A stretch of DNA of 64,000 nucleotides from Neonectria sp. B-13 (taxonomy: Eukaryota; Ascomycota; Sordariomycetes; Hypocreales; Nectriaceae): assembly GCA_002682825.1 (NCBI GenBank), contig NOKP01000004.1, positions 2,353,607 through 2,417,606 of the forward strand, written 5' to 3'. Below the pieces are notes generated by a model. The model saw only the letters and a program-made list of their open reading frames with translations, had not been told where the DNA came from and did no database searches. The translations under genes were made by a program, and so were the position numbers. Of this stretch, positions 54,296-64,000 are shown piece by piece; positions within the stretch are counted from its first letter, which is position 1, and every line of letters begins with the position of its first letter.

Positions 54296-56153
54296 GGTGG
54301 GAGGGGGCTCTGGGGGTGAGGCCTCTCTGTTTGTGTAGGTGGTGGTGGAGGTGGAGGTGGTGGTATCAAGAGCACGGAGGATGTTAAGAGGAGAAAGTGG
54401 TGATGTCTGCGATGGTGTTGACGGTGGAATAAACGTCGTCCAAGAACCCCGCGCTCTATATCGACAGGTCTAGGTTCTTCGCAAGTGCCGTCATAGCCCT
54501 ATACCTCCTATATCGCGTTTTCTTCAAAGGAAAGAAATGAATGAGAGAAAAATCCAAAGACTATTTATTCAGTCCATGCCGTAAAGCGGTTCTATCCGAT
54601 GTCGTCGTCGTGGAGGGGGTCTCAAAAAAAAGAATGAGGGGCGATAAGAGCAGATGGAGGGGCAACAGACACCAGCGGCGGGGGTCCATTAAAGAGCCCG
54701 ATGACTTAGGTAAGCCGCCCAGATATCCGAACAACTGTAATCGGTATGAAGCACGTCACAGTGCGATGATGCAAAAAGTCTATCCATCCCACAACAAAGG
54801 TCTTCACAAGCACGGGAGAGTAAAATAAATATTAGGAGCACCGGGGTTTAGGGGAACAGCCCGGCCTAGATAATCCGAGATGCAGCGTGCAACGTTCCCT
54901 TCAATTCTTGCTTCTCCGTCAAAGCTGTCGCTTTGTGGATGAAGAATCGTGGGGATTCCCCCCCCCCCCCCAGGGCATCATCATCAACTGCAGCGATTCA
55001 GCGGATGGACCCCTACGCCGTTGCGGAAGCGCCGCGCGCGGGTAGCCCAGACCTATTTTTTTTCCCTTCCAGTGGAGATTTTCCCCTTCCAGTTCGGTTT
55101 TGGGGCTGGGGCCCACTGAAGATGGCAGTTTTCCTAGCGCCTTGCCGAGTGCCTCCCGCCCACAGTTCCAACGCCCACAGTGCAAACCGCTGCTGACGCT
55201 GCCGCAGGAAATCGAGGCTGCTCCGGTTCGCTCGCTCGCCCGCCCGCCAAAGAAGTGCCCGCCCACTCAGCCCGGCTCCTCCTCACTTTCTCCTCCACCA
55301 CTCGACCTACTAGCAAAGCACACATTTTTCTTCCCTTTTCCTCGGCCTTTGCGTCTCCTCGCAGACTGCGGCTTTCTCGTTCATGGTTGTGCGCCAGCTT
55401 GGCGTGTTTCCCCTCCCCGAGGTGTCGTCTCGTTTCTGCTTCTGACGCGGCGAGGCACAGCACAGCCTTGTCGTGCTCGCTTGCTCCGTCCACCAGGCTA
55501 ACATGACTTATTGCCTAGGATCCCGAGTCCAAGCTCCTCCTTCCTTCCGACAACACCACCATCGCAGCGAGCTTCTTCCTTACTCGTCCCTCCTATTCAA
55601 GAGAAGTGCCCGTCATGGCCTCTCCGTCCTCTCCTCGGCTACCTCCCGCGGCGTCGCGGATCGCCGCCATATTTGACTTGCTGATCCTCAGCCATGCCAC
55701 TGAAGCGCCAGCGACCAGAGCTCGCTCCACCCACCGTCAGCCGGCCTCAATCACGACCACGTCCCCCACGCCTACACACGCCGCTGATGCCTTCTCCCTC
55801 CTCCACCAACACACGCAGTCACTTCGCTCTCTCACACGGAACAAGTCTTGTTTAGGGGTCCGATCTGAACCAGATCGGCATTTGTTTTTCATTTTTCGAC
55901 CTGGGCCTCCAAACGGGCTCTCCACGTCTAAGCCCATAACCTCAGCTCCAAACTCCGCGCAATGCCCTGGGTCCACGACTAAATACTGTACACCTGTACA
56001 CCTGGAACCTCATCCGACAAGAGACCGCCCTTACTTCCTCCGCCTGTCCCTGCCCCGCATAACCACCAGCAATGGGTATAAACACAAGAAACGATATCAT
56101 ACAACAAAAGACACGACTGGCCAACGCCAACGGTCAAGAGTCAAGGGGGCGCA
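54296..56153. other. Long intergenic region upstream of KAE1
   Basis: About 1.86 kb between the KAE1 start and the EPL1 stop. It contains a poly-C run (54959-54971), GGTGGA repeats in the KAE1 leader (54340-54362) and several unsupported short open frames. No coding gene or RNA gene is recognised. Confidence 0.5.
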
Positions 56154-58178
56154 TCAGACGGATGCTTTCTGTGGCACCTGAGCCTTCACCTGCGCTTGCG
56201 CTTGCGCCTGAGCTTGAAGCTGCACTTGCGCCACCGCTTGTGCTTGTGCTTGTGCTTGCGCTTGCGCTTGCGCTGCTGCTACAGCCGCCACGGCCGCCGC
56301 CGAAGCAGGTGATGGTAATACCCGGTTCCCTGCTTGCGCCGCATTCACTGCTTCTGGTGGGACCGCCGGTCTCCCTCGGAACATGTATGGGTTCAACGGG
56401 ATTGTCGCTCTGAACTTCAGGGCCCGAGTGTCGAACGGGTCCACCTCGTATACGGGTGGCTCGTCGTCCTCCGAGTCAGAGTCGTACCTCCAACGGTCCG
56501 AATATTCCTCACCCTCCGCCCTAGGTGGTGTCACCATGCCCCTCCGGTCTATCCATAGCCGGTTTAGTCGGCCGATGCGGCGGCGGAAAGCAGGCTGGTT
56601 TGACTTTGGTGGCTCGCTGGCTCCTCCGGCTGTGAACTGGAACACCGGGTGATCCTGTTTGTTCATCTGCCTGTCCAGCTGTTTGTCGACCTGCATGGCG
56701 TCAGGTGAGTACTCGTCCACGTCCATTTCTGATGACGTCGACGCTGGCGGCGTCATCAAATACTGAGTTTTTGCCGGTCTGAATTTGAGCTCCGTGCCCT
56801 GATTCTTGACCGGCGACAACGGATCTCGAGTGAGATCGATATGGTTTTGGTTCCACTTCCGGTGGTTCTGCACCTTCATTTCTATGTCAAGGCGCAGCTC
56901 GTTCTCCTTCTCCGCTAGCTTGTCAGCCAGCGAGACAAGGTCGGCTTCCAGTGTTCTACCATCGGACCGCACAGGAGCCCGCAAATGGGCACCAGAAGGT
57001 CGTTGCGCAACAGGCGCTTCTGCAGGCTTACGCTTTTGAGGCTGTTCATGAGAGTCAGTACCGAGTGGGAAGACTTGAGTGTGAGTGCGATAGTGAGTGG
57101 CGTCACATACCTTTTGGTTGATGAGATCCTCATCCTCGCCCTTGATGCCCAGTCTGAGCTTGACATCCTTGAGCCGAGCGCGCTCCTCAAAGACGGCTCG
57201 GTCCATGGTGAGCAGTTCTCGCTTCAGCATTTCACGCTCATAAGACATGAGGACGAGTTGACGACCATCTTCAAGCTCGCGGCGCAGTTTCTTGAGGGTT
57301 TCGGCGATCTTGTTGTCACGAGCACGCGTCTTGCGAGTCTGACGGGCCTCCCGTCGTCTAAAGCAGACAAAGGGGTCGGTGTCATCAGTCTCCTGGTGCG
57401 TCTCGAACTTGAGGGTTGGGTGCAAGGGCTTGTTGCCAGCCGCCTGCCGACTCGATTTCCAGTACTCGTAGACGGCTTTGGCATGCTGCAGAATGGACGG
57501 TGAACCAAGATGATTCAGTGCAGGGACCATCATGTCATAGGCGACAACAGTATTGTCGACGGATGCAAAGGGGGTCTGCTCTGCCGCCGTGTCCTCAAAG
57601 ACCTCCATGATGCGTTCAAAGTCATCTTCGGAGAGGGGGCCGGCGGCAGGAGGTTTACTATTGTGTTCTTTGAGCCACTCATCGTCCTCGGTGTTCATGT
57701 CATAGAGACATGTGATACACTCCTCTACCGTCTGCGAAAAGCGGATGTAAGAGGAGGGCTTGTGGAAAGGCACGGCGTAGAGCTCATTGTAGTTGATGTC
57801 GCTCTCCTGAGGAGGCGGGACGGGAATCTCTTGGTCATTGCTCGTACCGGCCTTATTGAGGATGGTCTGGAGATGATATTCCTGCAGCCAATTGGGTCAG
57901 TATATGAGGGAGTCACTCTACTGATGCATAATAGTGGGGAGGAAGCACAGGGAAAACGCCAAGTGATATCACGTGGAGAAACACGTGATATCTCGATATG
58001 TGGCAGGGAGACCAGGCGGCAAAAGACTCACGTTTTCCTCGGCCTGTTCGACACCGGTTGCGATTTGGTTTTCGGTTGTAAGGGCTTCGTACTCGGAGGG
58101 GTCGATCTGGTCCTCCCGGAGCACGGGGAGGGTGGTCTTGACGCTGAGCTTCTTGACGCGGACCTTGCGGGACGACAT
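56154..58178 (-). CDS. EPL1: Enhancer of polycomb-like protein, NuA4 subunit Epl1
   Basis: Exons (minus) 58178-58032, 57881-57111 and 57041-56154, giving 601 aa. Epl1 holds the Piccolo NuA4 module (Esa1, Yng2) on nucleosomes for H4/H2A acetylation. The EPcA domain begins MSSRKVRVKKLSVKTTLPVL and continues through NYNELYAVPFHKPSSYIRFSQT and CITCLYDMNTEDDEWL to FCRRREARQTRKTR-like sequence (here VCFRRREARQTRKTRARD). The second intron is 69 bp, a multiple of three, so unspliced translation stays open through it; GTATGT and CAG ends support splicing. The first intron (150 bp) holds a perfect E-box palindrome. The extreme C-terminus is an Ala-Gln repeat. The 5' side lies about 375 bp from an assembly gap. 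Confidence 0.93.
56165..56310 (-). repeat. Ala-Gln repeat tract in EPL1 C-terminus
   Basis: GCTTGC/GCTTGT hexamers (AQ dipeptides on the minus strand) form two runs separated by a few other residues, followed upstream by an Ala-rich run. Slippage-prone and in frame. Confidence 0.85.
57965..57992. promoter_or_regulatory. Perfect 11-bp inverted repeat with two CACGTG boxes
   Basis: Arms GATATCACGTG (57965-57975) and CACGTGATATC (57982-57992) around the spacer GAGAAA, inside EPL1 intron 1. Each arm contains TCACGTG, the Cbf1/CPF1-type E-box. It could be a dimer-of-dimers protein site or a hairpin in the transcript. Confidence 0.6.
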
Positions 58179-59599
58179 GGTGCAGGCGGGGGCGGATGGC
58201 GAGAAGCCAGCGGAAAACCGCGAAATAAAAGCGATCAAGTCATATAACGAAAGGTGTCTGATCGAAATCGAAGAATTTTGAGATGCAAAAGGCCCTGTGG
58301 TGGCCCTGTTTCGATGGGAAGTGGTCGGGCTCGATGGGGTGACGTTGGGGTTTGTTTTGCCGCGAAGATTTTTCGCCTGGGTTTGCAAGGGCGCTGAGGG
58401 AGAGGAGAAGTGCAGTGCGCCGGAACCGTAGGCGCAAGAGGTTGAGGGAGCGCAGCGGGGGATGACCGTGCTGGGCCAAGGTCACTCGCCCGCAGAAGTT
58501 GGCGGGAGAGGTACCTGCGGCGCTCGGACCACTGTCTCCTTTTTTTATTCTAGGNNNNNNNNNNNNNNNNNNNNNNNNNNNNNNNNNNNNNNNNNNNNNN
58601 NNNNNNNNNNNNNNNNNNNNNNNNNNNNNNNNNNNNNNNNNNNNNNNNNNNNNNGGGGGAGATGATTAGGCGGCCAGCCATTGTTTGCCCAGGGCGGAAA
58701 CGGAACCTTGTACCAGGACGTACCGTTAGGCACCCCGCTGCCTGCACGCACGACTCAGAGGAGTGACTCAGTGAGGCAAATCCCCAATCAGGCTACGCTC
58801 GCCATGACGCTTACAGTTAGTGACTGGCGCCATCGCGCTGCCCAGGCAACCCCGTAACGGACGGTCTTGCACTTAGAAGCAGGTTGTACTCGTTTCGGTA
58901 TTCGCATCGGTATTCGCATCGCGCTTGTAGGAACTAACATGCCATCCAACTTCGTCTTGCTGCATTGGAGATCGAGCCTATGTACGGGGAAAGCTTATTC
59001 TTACTCGATGGAAATGTACCGAAGAGAACAAGGTTGCGGCTGCAGACAACGTGTGCATAGCATTACAAAGCTACCATCTTGAATTCATTCTCAAAGCAGA
59101 GAGTTGCATTGCGGGGAGACAGAGTTTCGGCTGCAAACAAGAAGTGATTTTACTCTAATTGTACGAATACATAGCGGTGGCATTCATTGCAAGGCATCTC
59201 GAATTCCGAAACGGTGCTTTGCTGCTCCGTTTCAATGAATCAGCACTCCGTTTACATCATCAAAACGGTCTCTTTATGTCACCGTACTCCACCGTATTCC
59301 CCAGCTGGAATAGCCCGTGCGCAGAGCTTACCTCCGTTTCGTCATCTTTCCCTTGGCCGTTATTACCCCTCGGCCAATACCGTCTCCCCTTTGACCTTGA
59401 CCTTCAACCGCAGTTCATCAGGCGGAACGGGCTCGACGAAATTCAGCCTTATCACGACTTCAACTCGCCAACGTCCCACGAAACCACCGCAACCCACCCT
59501 TCGCCTTTCCCCCTCCACCCGGCTGTCGCGACCGTTTTACGGAGAAGCCTTCACGCTCGAAACACAAACAAAACTCCCGCCTCCTCCGCCGTCGCCATC
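58179..59599. promoter_or_regulatory. Divergent promoter EPL1 / CNB1, interrupted by gap
   Basis: About 1.4 kb including the 100-N gap. Sequence on either side shows no gene. The true distance between the two genes is unknown because the gap size is nominal. Confidence 0.5.
58555..58654. other. Assembly gap (100 N)
   Basis: Exactly 100 undetermined bases, the usual placeholder for a gap of unknown length. Confidence 0.99.
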
Positions 59600-60471
59600 A
59601 TGGGCAACACCACTAGCGCAGTCATGGACGACATTGTCCAAGGGTCCAACTGTGAGCACATGTCCCCCTCCCGCTCCTGACCTGGGAAAGGATCCCCCAT
59701 GCTGAGGACGTCGCAGTCGACCGAGAGGAAGTCGATCGCTTGCGGAAGCGCTTCATGAAGCTGGACAAGGTGCGCGCCCGTTCCCCCCTCCTTGCCCCCT
59801 TTGTCGAGACGAGGCTGTGCCATATAACGGCGGAGGACCATACACATGACGATGCTAACCTGTGTCCAGGACAACTCCGGCACGATCGAGCGCGATGAGT
59901 TCCTCAGTCTCCCCCAAATCTCCTCCAACCCTCTCGCCACACGGTGCGCCCTCCCCTCCCCTTCCCTCCCTACCACCGCCCGCTAACAGGACACCCTGCA
60001 GAATGATCGCCATTTTCGACGAGGACGGCGGCGGCGACGTCGACTTCCAAGAGTTCGTGTCGGGCCTGAGCGCCTTCAGCAGCAAGGGCAACAAGGAGCA
60101 GAAGCTGCAGTTTGCGTTCAAGGTCTACGACATCGACCGCGACGGCTACATCAGCAACGGCGAGCTCTTCATCGTCCTCAAGATGATGGTCGGCAGCAAC
60201 CTTAAGGACCAGCAGCTCCAGCAGATTGTCGACAAGACCATCATGGAGGCCGACCTGGACAAGGACGGCAAGATCAGCTTCGAGGAGTTTACCAAGATGG
60301 TCGAGAACACGGATGTCAGCATGAGCATGACGCTTGGTGAGTTGTCCTTTGGCCCCCGAACCCTTGGTCCTTGGCCCCTCGTAGGCTGAGGCCGTTTTTT
60401 CCTCCCTGGGGTCCATTCTGCGAGCTAGGAACACACTTACTAACCAAACCCCATCTACAGACCAGTTCTAA
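59600..60471 (+). CDS. CNB1: Calcineurin regulatory subunit B
   Basis: Exons 59600-59651, 59717-59769, 59870-59943, 60002-60336 and 60461-60471 (11 nt), giving 174 aa, the standard family length. It binds the calcineurin A helix and confers calcium control on the phosphatase. [11 protein letters not shown] is an N-myristoylation signal. Four EF hands are visible: [39 protein letters not shown] and [13 protein letters not shown]. The final exon encodes only the last residues DQF after SMSMTL. Introns are 65, 100, 58 and 124 bp with matching phases. Confidence 0.97.
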
Positions 60472-63400
60472 TCATACCCAAACAAAAATGCTTCACGAGA
60501 GGGGGGGAGTTGAGGGCAGAGATGACGGCGTGCGAGGCCACACTTGGCCGACGGGAAGGGTAGACTGGTGTGCGGAACACCTAGCGGATTTTAGCAGCAT
60601 CATGATCATGAATTCACGCATTCGGCATACGACGTTGTGCCTTCGCAACATCTTCCCCGGTCACCTCACGATCCTAAGTTCCGGGCGTTGGGTTTGACTC
60701 GCAGCATATGAACCATTAAGACTCTGTTGGCAAGTGGACCAGTAGGTACTGAACGTATGAACCATTAGGACTCTCTGTTGACAAGGTAGATGAGAATACT
60801 CCCAAAGTTCACCCAGGAACCCAATGACCTAGTTACTCCATTTCCCAACTACCTCGTTCCCCAACGGCGGCATCGGAAGCTCGGACTGGCCGGACCTCGC
60901 TACGATGGCAAACCTCTGCGGCTCAAGTCTCTACCTCGGGGGGATTTGCAGAGATTACATGCAAGTTGCTTGAGATTTGCAGTCCTCGATGCTGCTGCAA
61001 TGATTGAACATGTCGAGCTTCGAAGCAAATGGAATTATGTCGACTAATGGAATCCTATAGTCTAGAGGTAAATAATACTGGCTTCACCATATACACCTAC
61101 CCACGTATATCAAGTGTTCCCACGGTTTCGCGGGGTGGCTGATACCATCATTAGCAAATAACGCAGATTGTATGTCCTTTGCCTCTAAGCTTTGATATTT
61201 GCACTGTTCAATCAGCATTACTGCATTCCTTTCAAAGCTGGGAACATCGTCTCATTGCGGCAAGCGACAAGTCCTGAACATCTTGCTGCTCCTCTTTGAA
61301 ACTCCTGAAAAGACATGCCAACGACATCGACAACCTCTCATATCGTACTAACTTCGATAACGTCTAAAAGACGTATGTTGGTAAAGAGGCGTCTTAGTTC
61401 TCCTCAGCCCAGCTCGTAGTTTCTCAACTACCTGCCTACCTCAGGCAGCCAACTTGAGCCTAATCGTCGTCCATCGTTGTAGCTTCACCCAAGCCTGCTC
61501 GTGATACCACCACAAGCCCAGCATGTCACCTTAGCGCCCTGATTCCCACCAAAGCAATCACTATATTTGCATCGAGCGTGACCAACGCCACTGGGAAGAA
61601 AAAGCACCGTCTCCAAAATATGCGTGACAGCTGTCAAGTCACAGGACAGAGGCTGTGGGGGTGGCAGAGTCCCGGCAGTTCGGGACGAGGCTGCATGTAC
61701 AGTACATGCCCCCGTCGATCACGCCTCACCGTTCCCCGACGTGAACGTGATTGTCGGACATTTTCGCCCCATCGTCCATATGCCGATGCGGTAGGCCTGG
61801 GTGCCGCAGGACGTGTTGCAGGGAATGGCTTGCCTGCTGCGAGATCTGGGGACACGTACGATTGCAAGTCAGTTCTTCCCTGCCGTGGCACACCGCTAAG
61901 ACAGAGAGAGGGCGCCGTAGCTTCAGGGATACTCTTGTCACATCGGAATGCTTATTTCTACCACCATGTCCTACACGGGTTGGCAGCGGATGTGGCTGAG
62001 ACATTAGGCTGTCATGGGCTCGCAGAGTTAAGAATGCGGGACGGTGTTGGGTGTGCCCTGTCTCGGCCACGAAGAAATGCACTTCTGACCACCACCACGC
62101 CGCGCGTGTGCAACCTTCATGCCAACTTCAGCACGAGTACGCAATCAAGAGGGGATGGAACGTGGGAATCCTGTGGTTGCCAGGCCATTCAAAAGATGAG
62201 GCTGTTGCATTGAGATGCGTGGGGGATGAGACAAAGCCATTTAAATGAAAAGCAAGCACCCAAACAAACAAGACCGGGGAAATGATAGTCAGAATGGCTT
62301 TGTTTCCTCCAAAGGAAGGGCGTGTTTTCTCAGCTTACCAGATGGAATCTTCTTCCGCTACTGCCTTTGTCTTTGTCGCAGTCAGTTGTCGATTTTCTGT
62401 GTCTCGGCTCCGCTAGGTCCGTCCCGGCGCCGAGCCTCCCCCACGGAGCTGGGCCGGGACCGGGAATTGCGCAGCCCGACGCCACGGAAGTGACGATCTT
62501 GATGGGTTACCAATAGTCTGGGTAGGGCGTTTGTCTCCTCGCCCAATGGGGACACCTCTCCGGGTCAGTTCTAGGTCCCTGGACTGTCTCGCGGCAGAAT
62601 GATCCCCTGCGGTGGCGGCGCCGGGGGGTCGATCGCCTAGTCCTGTGTGACGTTTGCGGCGAGTGCAAGACAGGGCTGGCCTGGTGCGCCGCCCTTGAGA
62701 AAATCCAGACCCAGAGACAGTGTGACGCGGCGACTTCAAGGCTGACAGCATCACAACCTGGTACGAAAAGGGGGTCCGGGGTATGTAAGGCTGGTTCCCG
62801 GGATGTGTGCCATCCGGCTGGTGATGCGGTTGATGTGCAAGCCACCCGCCTGCACTGGTGATACATCACAACCCGTGAGACAGGGCGAACCATTGACAGG
62901 ATCATCTCCCGGGGTCTGAGGGAGGCGTATGAAACAAAGCAAAGAGTTGGGCATTAGCAGGGCCAGATTCCTGCAAGATGTGAATTGCTTCGTTTGGTGA
63001 ATGCTGCGCTTGCGTATAGTGTGATATAGCGCTTCCAGGCATTCAAGGCGAGGCGGTAATATGTTTCTAGCCCAGCTTGCCCCAGCCTGGTTATCTTGGA
63101 TTTGACCCATCGATTTTGGGGGGTGTGGGTGTAGCTGCTATGTGACCTATCACATTTGAACCCCTTGGATTGCTGGTTTCGCTTGCCCGGTGGGTTGGGA
63201 CTGGCGAATCTTTGACCAAGCGATTTCAAGCAAGGGGTAGTCTGAATGCGGGAGGCTCCCTCCCGAGATCTACGGGATGCTGTCGATGGCGCGTGTCTCT
63301 GAGGTGTCTCTGGTCGATCTTGCGTGTAAGTCAAAAGGCCATCACCCGCGCTAGGTCAGGTACCAGAGATGAGAGACACGAGCAAATGCCTCCGCCGCAT

Positions 63401-64000
63401 TGAAAACATCGCTTTCACGTCTGCATATCAAACATGAGGCGAGACAGACAGCCGAAAGTGAAGGGGGATGAGATGGCAAAAAGCAATGGCGGATACCCTG
63501 GCTTGTCGAAGCTTTCATTGGTTACCAGCATCCGCTCTGCCGGGACTCTAAGGAGATGGGCCCGCGCACTACTGACGCAGGCCATCGCACTGGCGCTATA
63601 CGAAGGAAACGAAGACATCCGCGGTGGAGGTAGTCCGTATATTTGCTTCTGCCATCATTGACTGTCGTTGCGCTGCTTGACGCTGTTGGCGAACTGCGAC
63701 GAGGGTGGCGGAACTAGGAGTGAGGCTGAGGTCTCATGATCTGATGACAGGGGGATTGACGTGGGTGGGGTGGACTTCGTTGGTATGTCGATAGCGCTGA
63801 GTTATGTGCAAACAAGCGAGAGTGGGACACTGGAGAGCGGAGAGGACAGCAGCAAGTCGGGGAGACAACAAGAAACTAAACTGAGAACGAGAAATCGAGG
63901 CTGGTGGAAAAGCAAGGACGGCGAAGAGCCGAGACGGAGAGCGAGATGCCGCCATCTCCAGCCCGACAAGGGTGGGAGACCGGAGGCCAGGTCCAGGGCT
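60472..64000. other. Gene-free right end
   Basis: About 3.5 kb with no recognisable gene. A direct repeat with core ATGAACCATTA(A/G)GACTCT occurs at about 60707 and 60756. Short open frames (for example 61578-62213 and 62954-63334) overlap each other on both strands and show no domain. A gene could begin beyond the right edge. Confidence 0.5.

Noticed and set aside
61578..62213. 211-codon open frame at the right end
   Set aside because: Composition is random-like, overlaps frames on the other strand, and no homology pattern is recognisable.

Overview
The window looks like nuclear DNA from a filamentous ascomycete (Pezizomycotina, most likely a Sordariomycete). Genes are dense and lie on both strands. 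They carry short GT-AG introns (about 49-216 bp) with CTAAC/CTGAC-like branch sites. Most of the gene set is conserved fungal housekeeping: a calcineurin B subunit, a Cdc12-type septin, Pwp2, Bur1, Epl1, Kae1, a USP7/Ubp15 deubiquitinase and an AMPK beta subunit. A run of exactly 100 N at 58555-58654 marks an assembly gap of unknown true size.

Layout. 1-14 kb: a gamma-tubulin complex component (5' truncated by the window edge), a serine-less alpha/beta hydrolase, an LCCL-domain membrane protein, the queuine tRNA-ribosyltransferase accessory subunit, a secreted alkaline phosphatase and a CutC-family protein. 14.3-23.9 kb: an accessory island quite unlike its surroundings. It holds a multiply broken NLR/STAND-associated gene with a second decayed copy of its tail, an intact chymotrypsin-fold protease with a novel N-terminal half, a broken AAA ATPase, and a gene that joins a fungal STAND-type (HeLo-like/PigL_N-like) N-terminal domain to an RGS domain. 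24.9-60.5 kb: ordinary genes again, namely a SET/NAP histone chaperone, a questin-oxidase-like enzyme, PWP2, septin CDC12, a mitochondrial PDK/BCKDK kinase, UBP15, an asparaginase with ankyrin repeats, BUR1, a small membrane protein with a 15-nt micro-exon, the AMPK beta subunit, KAE1, EPL1 and CNB1. 60.5-64 kb: no recognisable gene.

No secondary-metabolite cluster, transposon ORF, rRNA, tRNA or CRISPR array could be supported. Several housekeeping pairs are divergent and may share promoters (LCCL/QTRT2, PWP2/CDC12, PDK/UBP15, asparaginase/BUR1, EPL1/CNB1). The best candidate for something undescribed is the 14.3-23.9 kb island. Its domains (STAND N-terminal domain, serine protease, AAA ATPase, RGS) recur in fungal non-self recognition and signalling proteins, and three of its four genes show disruptions. 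Exon boundaries were deduced by eye from splice signals, reading frame and family conservation; no alignment or search was run.
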